NCBI RefSeq assembly: GCF_008973825.1
Contig: NZ_WCHR01000041.1
Location: forward strand, 1-61,885
Reading direction: 5' to 3'
Source: Gemmobacter serpentinus
GTDB lineage: Bacteria > Pseudomonadota > Alphaproteobacteria > Rhodobacterales > Rhodobacteraceae
DNA length: 61,885 nucleotides
Shown: piece by piece, positions 55,411-61,885 of the stretch
How the letters are laid out: each line of letters opens with the position of its first letter
How positions within the stretch are numbered: position 1 is the first letter of the stretch
Made by a program: the position numbers and the translations under genes
Notes under the pieces: model-generated
What the model saw: only the letters and a program-made list of their open reading frames with translations
Database searches by the model: none
Told to the model about the DNA's origin: nothing

Positions 55411-56205
55411 TCAGGATGGTGACAGGAATGCTGAAAAATCCAGCACATCATCTTGGATCAGGAAGGTCTGGTTGCGCAAGGCTTCATCGCGGCTGAGCAG
55501 GCTTTGCAACTGGCCCGAAAACGGCCCCGGACCTGCGGCCCCGTCGCGCCCGGTCTCGCGGCGATGCAGGCGCGAAAACTCCAGCACCGCCAGGAGCCGC
55601 AGCGCCAGGAAATAGAGCGGATCCGGCCTGCCATCCATCCGGGGGGGCGGGGCATCGGCGGCGGGCAGCCATTCCCGCGCCCCATTGCCATGGTCTTGCG
55701 GGGCCAGAAGGCCTTCGGCGATCAGGATCGCGGCGGCGGCGCTCAGCTGGCTGATGCCGAACCCTTGGGCCCGCAGCATCTGTGCCAGTTGCAGTTGCAA
55801 TTCGGGCGGGCGCGGAATGTCGGGCGGCCCGGCGCGGTCCAGGAGACGCATCACCCGGCCCTCCGGCGTGGTGATATAGGGCAGCAGCCGGGTGGCGGCG
55901 GGGCGATAGCTGCGTTGCAGGGTGCCGCCGGCATCAAAGGCCGGGCGGCGCAGGGTCTCGGGCCGGAAATCCACCATGACGCAGGGGCGGCCCATCTGGT
56001 CTGTGCCCGCCTGTTCGATGCCCGTCTCTTCGATCACAGTCAGCGGCAGATGCCGCGCCACCTGATACAGTTCGGGCAGGGTGGCCGGGCAGAAGCGCAG
56101 CCGATGCAGCCGGGCATCCATCGCACGGTCGGGCCAGGCTTCCAGCCGGGCATCGCTCAGCGGCTCTGCGCCGGAGACACCGTCCAGATCATCATACCAG
56201 GCCAT
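55411..56205 (-). CDS. SapC-like protein (first copy)
   Basis: A 264-residue protein of the SapC type, named after a surface-layer-associated gene. It shows LHRLRFCPATLPELYQVAR and PLTVIEE near residues 30-60, then PCVMVDFRPETLRRPAFDAG and YRPAATRLLPYITTPEG. The rest is helical and rich in Leu. Family members often sit beside type I secretion genes, where their job is not established; a role in the surface layer or in making transport competent is possible. The start at 56205 overlaps the stop of the next SapC-like gene (TGATG). No signal peptide is seen. Confidence 0.75.
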   Translation of the reverse strand: MAWYDDLDGVSGAEPLSDARLEAWPDRAMDARLHRLRFCPATLPELYQVARHLPLTVIEETGIEQAGTDQMGRPCVMVDFRPETLRRPAFDAGGTLQRSYRPAATRLLPYITTPEGRVMRLLDRAGPPDIPRPPELQLQLAQMLRAQGFGISQLSAAAAILIAEGLLAPQDHGNGAREWLPAADAPPPRMDGRPDPLYFLALRLLAVLEFSRLHRRETGRDGAAGPGPFSGQLQSLLSRDEALRNQTFLIQDDVLDFSAFLSPS

Positions 56206-56894
56206 CAGGCAGCGCCTTCCGTCAGGGCGATCAGTCGCGCCATCGTGTAAAGCGACAGCCTTTGCGCCGCAAGGAACTGTGCGACAAGGCGCCAATGCGC
56301 GGGATCGATCGCCCCGAAGATCAGGGAATCGTCGGGATGGGGCACCACCACCATGAAATCGGGCAGACCGAACCGCGCGCTCAGATCGCCGGGCAGGCGC
56401 ACGGGTTCCAGCAGGCCGTGGCGGAACACCGCCGCGGTCACGTCATGGCGCAGGGCGCGCTCGGCCTCCCAGGCCTCCAGCGCGCGCAGCTTCAGTTCGG
56501 CCCCGGGCAGCAATTCGCCGGTCTCGCTGATGATATAGGAACCGGCATCGCGTTCGCGCATCGGCGCGCCGCGTTCCAGCCCGATCTCGCCGCCTGCGGT
56601 GGGATCGCGGAAGCGGAAGGGAAAGGCCTGCACCAGAAGCGGCAGCGCGGTGCGGCTGACGCCATGCGCCTCGGGCAGCTCATGCTGCGGGTGCAAGCCC
56701 CGCAGCACCACCAGGTCTGGATCGCCATGGGCATCGCGCCGCCACAGCACCGGCCAGCGTTCGGCCAGCGCCAGCGTTTCCGACAGGCAGACCGGCACCA
56801 TGCGCGTATAAAGGGCGGGACGGTAGGCAAAGGGGTCATAAATCCGCAATGCCGCGCCGGTAGCTGCTTCCCAGCTTTCAAAAATGCTGTACAT
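56205..56894 (-). CDS. SapC-like protein (second copy)
   Basis: A 229-residue protein with SapC-like order: ALRIYDPFAYRPALYTRMVP, VCLSETLALAERWPVLWRR, then ALPLLVQAFPFRF, and a C-terminal HWRLVAQFLAAQRLSLYTMA. It precedes the first SapC-like gene and overlaps it by TGATG, so the pair is translationally coupled. The two proteins are diverged from each other. They are divergently transcribed from the PrtD-like gene, whose start is only 56 bp away, so one regulatory region probably controls both. Confidence 0.75.
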   Translation of the reverse strand: MYSIFESWEAATGAALRIYDPFAYRPALYTRMVPVCLSETLALAERWPVLWRRDAHGDPDLVVLRGLHPQHELPEAHGVSRTALPLLVQAFPFRFRDPTAGGEIGLERGAPMRERDAGSYIISETGELLPGAELKLRALEAWEAERALRHDVTAAVFRHGLLEPVRLPGDLSARFGLPDFMVVVPHPDDSLIFGAIDPAHWRLVAQFLAAQRLSLYTMARLIALTEGAA

Positions 56895-56950
56895 GCTTGT
56901 TTCCAGCCCCCAGTTGTGATCCCTGTCGCCGGGACAATCTAGGATCGCCC

Positions 56951-58654
56951 ATGAAGGTTTCTTCTGTAATCCAGAAAGCGCGCGGCAGCTATGTGCGGAT
57001 CTGGTTCCACAGCATCTTTATCACTTTGCTCGCGCTGATCCCCTTCATCTACATGATGCAGGTCACCCAGCGTGTCTATACCAGCCATAGCTGGGAAACC
57101 CTGGGCTTCATCACCTTGCTGGTGGGGTTCCTGCTGGTGGTCTGGGGGATACTGGAACATTACCGCTCCAGCGCGCTGTTTGCGCTTGGTCACCGGATCG
57201 ACCACGAATTGCGCGAAGGCGTGTTTGATGCGGTCCATCGCGGCGACAAGCCCGCGGCCTTCCGGGCCTATGGCGATATCGCGACACTCCGCCAGGGTCT
57301 GACCGGATCGCTGGCCGAGGCCTTGATGGATGCGACATTGTCGCCGATCTTCATCGTGGTGCTGTTCATCCTGCACCCGGTCTTTGGCCTGGTGGCGCTG
57401 GCCTATATTGCGGTTCTGGCGATCCTGAGCGCGCGGGCCCGGTCGATCTGGAAGGTGGTGCGGGCCGAGCAGCGCGAGCCCGAGGATCAGGCCTTTGCCT
57501 TTGGCATGGCGACGGCGGCCCGGCGCGAGACGGTGCGGGCGATGAATATCCTGCCCGGTGTGCGCCGCGAATGGGCAGGGCTGGAAGACAAGGCCTCGGG
57601 CATCGCGCTGGAGGGGCATGACCGGGCGGGTGCCCTCGACAGTGCGATCGCGGTGCTGCAACACGCCCAGATCGTCATCCTCGTCGGAACGGGTGCCGTG
57701 CTCTATCTGATGGAAGAAGTCTCGGCGAGTGCGGGCATGGCCGCCTTCATCGTGATGATGCGGGGCGTCGGGCCGGTGATCTCGGTGGCGCGCAACTGGT
57801 CCACCATCCATGAATTGCGCAGCGCGGCCGAGCGTCTGGATGTGGTTCTGGCCGATGTGCCGGCCGAGGCCACGACGCCCTTGCCCGATATGCAGGGCCA
57901 TATCGCCTGCGACAATCTCACGCTGCTGGGCAGTGACGGCAAGCCCGTGCTGACCGGCATCCGTTTCGAGGTGCCGCCGGGATCGGTGGTGGGGATCGTG
58001 GGGCCAAGCGGCGCGGGCAAATCCACGCTGCTGCGGCTGCTGGCGGGGGCAGGGCGGCCCTCTTCGGGCAGCGTGAAGATCGACGGTTTCCCGATCGATC
58101 TCTGGCCCGCCGCGCAGCGCGGCCCCGAGATCGGCTATTTGCCGCAGGCGGTGGATCTGCTGCCCGGCACGGTCTGGCAGAATGTCGCGCGCTTTGCCCC
58201 CTATGATCCGTCGCTGACCGGCCCGGTGACCGAGGCGCTGCGCATGGCGGGGGCGCTGGATATCGTGCAGGCGCGCGGGCGGGGCCTGGATTTCCGCATG
58301 ATGGATGGCGGCGCGCCGCTGTCGGGCGGGCAGCGCCAGCGCATCGGCCTGGCGCGGGCCTTTTTCCGCCAGCCGAAACTCGTGGTGCTGGACGAGCCCA
58401 ATTCGGCATTGGATGCCGAGGGGGAAAAGAACCTCGCCTATAGTCTGGCCGAGCTGAAACGCGCCGGATCGACCGTGTTCTTCAGCACCCACAAGGCCGG
58501 ACTGCTGGGGGTCTGCGACTATATTCTGGTCATCATGAACGGCTATATGCATTCCTTCAGCACCCGCGATGACATGCTGGGGCGGCTGAATGCGGCGGGC
58601 AATACGCTGCTCTCCGCCGGTGCGCCGCCATCTGCCCCGGAGGGCCAGGCATGA
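56951..58654 (+). CDS. prtD: Type I secretion system ABC transporter (PrtD-like)
   Basis: A 567-residue ABC transporter exporting RTX-type proteins. Residues 1-295 hold the membrane domain with hydrophobic segments at about 20-36, 52-68, 130-160 and 238-253. The ATPase follows: Walker A GPSGAGKST at 351-359, GYLPQAVDLLPGTVWQN, signature LSGGQRQRIGLARAFF starting at 457, and Walker B VVLDEPNSALD at 478-488. It lacks the N-terminal C39-like peptidase domain of other type I exporters, which matches PrtD-type export of RTX proteins. ATG 56951 fits this family better than the frame start at 56897. It overlaps the HlyD-like gene by ATGA. Confidence 0.92.
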   Translation: MKVSSVIQKARGSYVRIWFHSIFITLLALIPFIYMMQVTQRVYTSHSWETLGFITLLVGFLLVVWGILEHYRSSALFALGHRIDHELREGVFDAVHRGDKPAAFRAYGDIATLRQGLTGSLAEALMDATLSPIFIVVLFILHPVFGLVALAYIAVLAILSARARSIWKVVRAEQREPEDQAFAFGMATAARRETVRAMNILPGVRREWAGLEDKASGIALEGHDRAGALDSAIAVLQHAQIVILVGTGAVLYLMEEVSASAGMAAFIVMMRGVGPVISVARNWSTIHELRSAAERLDVVLADVPAEATTPLPDMQGHIACDNLTLLGSDGKPVLTGIRFEVPPGSVVGIVGPSGAGKSTLLRLLAGAGRPSSGSVKIDGFPIDLWPAAQRGPEIGYLPQAVDLLPGTVWQNVARFAPYDPSLTGPVTEALRMAGALDIVQARGRGLDFRMMDGGAPLSGGQRQRIGLARAFFRQPKLVVLDEPNSALDAEGEKNLAYSLAELKRAGSTVFFSTHKAGLLGVCDYILVIMNGYMHSFSTRDDMLGRLNAAGNTLLSAGAPPSAPEGQA

Positions 58655-60009
58655 CCCCGTTGCTGCCCGCACCTGATGCGGCATCCGCCGCCGATCCGGT
58701 CTCGCCCGCATTGGTCACCTGTGACCGCACCCTGCGCCATGCGCTGCGCGCCTCGTCGCTGACCATCCTGATCACTTTCGGTCTGGTCGGCGGCTGGCTG
58801 GCTGTCGCCCGGCTCGACAGTGCGGTCGTGGCCTCGGGGGTGGTGGAAAACGCCAATACCACCCGCCAGATCCAGCATCTGGAAGGCGGCATCGTGCGCG
58901 AGTTTTTCGTGCGCAACGGGGATCGGGTGAAGGCGGGCGATCTGCTCTTGCGGCTGGACCCGACGCAAAACGCGGCCACCGCCGATCTGTTTGCCGCGCA
59001 GATCCTGGGCAACCGCGCCCGGCAGGAACGGATGGAGGCCGAGATTGCGGCAGCCCCCGAACTGGTCTTCTCTGATCTGCTGAAGGCCCAGGCTCAGGCC
59101 GATCCGGTGCTGGCCCGCGCCATGGACAGCGAGGCGCGTCATTTCGATCTGCAGCGCAAGGAGTTGTTGCAGGCGCGCGATCTGTTGCAGACCAATATCG
59201 CCCAGTCCGAGGCCGAGATCCACGCCAATGAGGTGCGCCGCAGCATCGCCGTGCGCGAGGCCGAATTCGTGCGCAAGGATCTGGAGGCACAGCGCCAGCT
59301 GCGCGACAAGCAGCTGACCAGTCAGGCCCGGGTCAGCGAGCTGGAACAGGCGAGCCTTGCGCTTGAGGAAAAGGTCGCGCAATCGGATATCGATATCGCG
59401 CGCATCCGGCAGGCCATTCTGGGATTCCGGTTGCAGATCGCCCAGATCGAGCAGGAATATCGCCGCCGCGCCGCCGAACAGCTGGAAGAGGTCACCCGCG
59501 AGATCCGCGCGCTGGAGCGCGATGCGATCATCGCCAATGACTCGCTCAGCCGGGTGGAGATCCGCGCGCCCGTCGATGGCACGGTGCAGGAAAGCGTCCT
59601 TGGCACCATCGGCGCGGTGATCCGGGGCGGCGAGACCATCCTGAAGATCGCGCCCAGCGAGGATGAATATATCATCGCGGCCCGGGTCTCGCCCAATGAT
59701 ATTGACGGGATCATGCCGGGGTCCGAGGCGCTGATCACCTTCCCGGCCTTCCAGGCGCTGGATCTGTCACCGGCAGAGGGGGAGTTGCTGACGCTGTCGC
59801 GCGACCGTATCGTGGACCCCTATACGCGGGTCGATTATTACGAGGCGCGGATCCGCCTGGACGAGACCACCTTGCCCAAGGCGCAGGTGGAGCGGCTGGT
59901 GGCGGGGATGTCGGCCTCGGCGGTGCTGCCCACCGGCAAACGCACGGCGCTGAATTATCTGCTGGGGCCGTTGATGCAACGCCTGCAAAGCGCGATGCGG
60001 GAGGAGTGA
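58651..60009 (+). CDS. hlyD: Type I secretion membrane fusion protein (HlyD-like)
   Basis: A 452-residue periplasmic adaptor. A short cytoplasmic N-terminus is followed by a transmembrane helix at about residues 35-53 (SSLTILITFGLVGGWLAVA). The lipoyl/biotinyl half-motif ASGVVENANTTRQIQHLEGG is next. A long alpha-hairpin covers about 130-300 (ELEQASLALEEKVAQSDIDI, RRRAAEQLEEVTREIRALE), then RVEIRAPVDGTVQES and a C-terminal beta-domain ending near LNYLLGPLMQRLQSAMREE. It links the PrtD-like ABC transporter to a TolC-type outer-membrane channel, which is not encoded in this window. ATGA overlap with prtD. Confidence 0.92.
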   Translation: MTPLLPAPDAASAADPVSPALVTCDRTLRHALRASSLTILITFGLVGGWLAVARLDSAVVASGVVENANTTRQIQHLEGGIVREFFVRNGDRVKAGDLLLRLDPTQNAATADLFAAQILGNRARQERMEAEIAAAPELVFSDLLKAQAQADPVLARAMDSEARHFDLQRKELLQARDLLQTNIAQSEAEIHANEVRRSIAVREAEFVRKDLEAQRQLRDKQLTSQARVSELEQASLALEEKVAQSDIDIARIRQAILGFRLQIAQIEQEYRRRAAEQLEEVTREIRALERDAIIANDSLSRVEIRAPVDGTVQESVLGTIGAVIRGGETILKIAPSEDEYIIAARVSPNDIDGIMPGSEALITFPAFQALDLSPAEGELLTLSRDRIVDPYTRVDYYEARIRLDETTLPKAQVERLVAGMSASAVLPTGKRTALNYLLGPLMQRLQSAMREE

Positions 60010-60121
60010 GCCCGCCCGCAGGGTGATGAGTGATCTGGTGATGTCGGAAGGATTTTTGGACGGGGCAGGGGGGCGGTTTGCGCCCCGGATCCTGGATCCG
60101 CGATGATTACGGAAACAAGGC

Positions 60122-60871
60122 ATGTATGAGACGCTGAAGCTGAGCCCGGGGATCCTGACCCTGACCTGTGTCGCCCCGCCCGAGGGCGATCTGGATGCGA
60201 TGATCCGGCCCATCGTGCCGCCGGGCTCGCGCCATGCCATCACCTTGATGTTCGAGCCGGGCAATGTCTCGGGGGCGCTGACCCGCGCCGGCGCCTTCTG
60301 CGTCATCCGCTGCGGTCAGGCGGCGGTGCTGGGGCTGGAGATCCGGGCCGAACGCTCGGATGGGCCGCCGCGCGGCGGGATCGAGCTGAACTATCTGTCG
60401 CAGACCGGCAGCGATCCCGAACCGATCGCGGGACATGCCGATTATGTGCTGCATCTGGCCGGATATGGCGACCGCCCGGCGCGGTTCGGCACGCTGACGG
60501 GGGGCGATGCGGGCCAGGCGATTGCCGGGTTGATGATGCCGATCCGCGCCAGCACGCCGCGTATAATGTTGCAAGATCCGGTGACGGGGCAGGTGGCCAC
60601 CCCCGGCGAATATCTGGGCAGCCAGAGCGGCTTTCGGCCGCTCTCGGAACTGCGGGCCTGGATCGAGGCCCCTGACGGGCGCCAGCGCCTGGCGTTGCAG
60701 GCCGATTTTGCCGAAGCCGGCCGGGTCGAAAGCCGGGGCACCATGGTCAGCCTGCATGGGGCAGGCCCCGAGGACCGGCTGCTCAGGTTGAGCATGGCAT
60801 TGGAGGCGATGCCGCTGCTGCCCGAGGCGGAAAAGCGCCCCGAGCGGATCCGCATCTTCCGCAAATCCTGA
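60122..60871 (+). CDS. Hypothetical protein downstream of the type I secretion genes
   Basis: I do not recognise this 249-residue protein. It starts MYETLKLSPGILTLTCVAPP and alternates beta-like hydrophobic segments with Gly/Pro turns (ALTRAGAFCVIRC, ADYVLHLAGYG), which suggests a beta-sandwich domain of perhaps two lobes. No signal peptide, membrane helix or catalytic motif is visible. It lies 112 bp after hlyD on the same strand. Its TGA at 60869-60871 is immediately followed by the stop of the convergent gene. It may be a secreted or surface accessory of the secretion system. Confidence 0.7.
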   Translation: MYETLKLSPGILTLTCVAPPEGDLDAMIRPIVPPGSRHAITLMFEPGNVSGALTRAGAFCVIRCGQAAVLGLEIRAERSDGPPRGGIELNYLSQTGSDPEPIAGHADYVLHLAGYGDRPARFGTLTGGDAGQAIAGLMMPIRASTPRIMLQDPVTGQVATPGEYLGSQSGFRPLSELRAWIEAPDGRQRLALQADFAEAGRVESRGTMVSLHGAGPEDRLLRLSMALEAMPLLPEAEKRPERIRIFRKS

Positions 60872-61246
60872 TCAACCGGGCAGGCGCTGCAGGCCAAGAC
60901 CCGAAAGTGCCGTCTGCGGATCATCGCAGATAACGGCAACCAGCGCGGCGGGATCTGCCCGGCAGATTTCTGACTCATCGGGATATCCGATGCGGATCAG
61001 GCCTTGGGCGCAAGATGCGGCGGCCATATCCGCGCCCCATGGTGGAGGGATCAGGGGCGATGTTGCCGCGGTCGGGAAACTCCTGCTGACTTGCGCAGAG
61101 GCCACGGCATAGCGGTTACCTGCCGCATCCTGCCAGACCGGCGCGCCATAGGTCTGGGCGTCCTCCGGACCAAGACCAAGGCACGATGCCAGCTGGTTTG
61201 CATCCCAGATCAGCGCTTCGGGACAGGCGATAGTGGCGCGTATCAT
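60872..61246 (-). CDS. Small hypothetical protein, possibly tail-associated
   Basis: A 124-residue protein with no recognised motif. It begins MIRATIACPEALIWDANQLA and contains GAPVWQDAAGNRYAVAS, a composition common in short phage-tail-associated or minor structural proteins. The ATG at 61246 overlaps the stop of the large right-edge gene (ATGA), so the two are coupled and probably function together. It is convergent with the hypothetical gene to its left. Confidence 0.6.
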   Translation of the reverse strand: MIRATIACPEALIWDANQLASCLGLGPEDAQTYGAPVWQDAAGNRYAVASAQVSRSFPTAATSPLIPPPWGADMAAASCAQGLIRIGYPDESEICRADPAALVAVICDDPQTALSGLGLQRLPG

Positions 61247-61885
61247 GGCAGGATCACTCCGCATCTGGTGGCCATCCAGCGCTCGGTCAGCGCCAGTTCG
61301 GTGGGGGTGAGGCTGCGGTTGATGGCAAACAGCCCGTAAAGTTGCCCGGCGAAAGGAAAAGTCCCGCCGCCGCGCGCGCCGATATAGAGCGGATGGTTGC
61401 CGTAACTGCCGTTGCCCTGATCCGCAGTGCTGGTGGCGCGCTGCGCTCCATTGATGCGGAGCCGGGCGGTGTCACTGCCGATCTTGCCCTCCAGGGCCAC
61501 GATATGTGTCGTATCGACGGGCCAGCCCGAGGAGACCCCGGCCTCGGCCTGCGTGCTGCCCTTGGACCGCATCCGGTAACCGGAACTGTCGCCCATATTG
61601 AACAGGAAGAATGCGCCGGTATTGGCATCGCTATTGGCCGAAAGCTCAAGGATTGCGCGGTTGCCGGTATCCGACTGTTTGGCGACCCCCGCAATCACCG
61701 TCACCTCATCAGTGCCCCAGTCGATCGCAGCGGTCGACAGACAGTCGTCAATCCCGTCAAGGCTGAGATACCAAGCCTCCGGCACCCCGGCCTCGGTCAC
61801 ATCCAGATCGGTATCGACCCGCTGATAGGGCGTGGCGGTGTTGCCGGTTTCCATCTGGAACCCGCCCCGGAAATCCATGCCCCCG
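61243..61885 (-). CDS. Tail-fibre-like protein with LamG/concanavalin-type domain (5' end beyond window)
   Basis: The frame is open across the right edge, so this is the C-terminal part of a larger protein. Near the edge it reads GGFQMETGNTATPYQRV and then DLDVTEAG, a segment typical of proteins that attach to tails or phage-like structures. Residues further on match a LamG-like beta-sandwich: YLSLDGIDDCLSTAAIDWGT, VTVIAGVAKQSD, LYIGARGGGTFPFAGQLYGL and a terminal RSLTPTELALTERWMATR. An internal ATG at 61878 is not necessarily the start. The stop overlaps the small gene downstream. Confidence 0.7.
   Translation of the reverse strand, partial: GGMDFRGGFQMETGNTATPYQRVDTDLDVTEAGVPEAWYLSLDGIDDCLSTAAIDWGTDEVTVIAGVAKQSDTGNRAILELSANSDANTGAFFLFNMGDSSGYRMRSKGSTQAEAGVSSGWPVDTTHIVALEGKIGSDTARLRINGAQRATSTADQGNGSYGNHPLYIGARGGGTFPFAGQLYGLFAINRSLTPTELALTERWMATRCGVILP

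Overview
The window is high-GC DNA with alphaproteobacterial character, most likely from the Rhodobacteraceae and Paracoccus-like. This is inferred from codon and base usage, an RPA-type plasmid initiator beside parAB, a CysNC fusion, SapC-like proteins next to a PrtD/HlyD type I secretion pair, and a DUF2793 protein. No rRNA or species marker is present, so the genus is an inference.

Layout. Positions 1-3050: a tRNA-Ser(UGA), a decayed IS3-family transposase with an in-frame stop, purF, and the right end of an IS66-family element. Positions 3200-14950 (minus strand): a GT61 glycosyltransferase, a 1742-residue multidomain glycosyltransferase with six N-terminal repeats, the dTDP-rhamnose operon rfbC-rfbB-rfbD-rfbA, and an RTX protein. 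Positions 15380-20180: cysD-cysNC (sulfate activation to PAPS) converging on ilvD across a strong hairpin terminator. Positions 20340-34630: a polysaccharide block with phosphomannomutase, GT2 and GT4 glycosyltransferases, two sulfotransferase-like proteins, a polysaccharide pyruvyltransferase, UDP-glucose dehydrogenase and manC. Positions 34650-39960: a cassette of clearly lower GC (O-acetyltransferase, two methyltransferase-like proteins, an 825-residue GT protein). Positions 40230-44160: a KpsT/KpsE/KpsM ABC polysaccharide exporter and galE.

Positions 44250-48224 form a complete plasmid-type replication and partition module: parB, parA, an iteron origin with a perfect DnaA box, and a divergent RPA-family rep gene. 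Two copies of the palindrome GTTTCGCGCGCGAAAC lie between parA and parB and about 1.1 kb past rep, and are good candidates for the centromere. After it come a DUF2793 protein, a methyltransferase, two large GT2 proteins, a second RTX protein, two SapC-like genes, a PrtD-like ABC transporter with its HlyD-like adaptor, and tail-fibre-like genes at the right edge.

How it works together. The window encodes dTDP-rhamnose, GDP-mannose (manB and manC, no manA seen), UDP-glucuronate and UDP-galactose supply, about ten glycosyltransferases, decorating enzymes (sulfate, pyruvate ketal, acetyl, perhaps methyl), PAPS supply and a KpsMTE exporter. This reads as a locus for an acidic, possibly sulfated capsule or exopolysaccharide. 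No Wzy, Wzx, KpsC, KpsS or KpsD is visible. A plasmid-type origin on the same DNA as tRNA-Ser(UGA), purF, ilvD and cysDNC suggests a chromid (secondary chromosome) rather than a dispensable plasmid.
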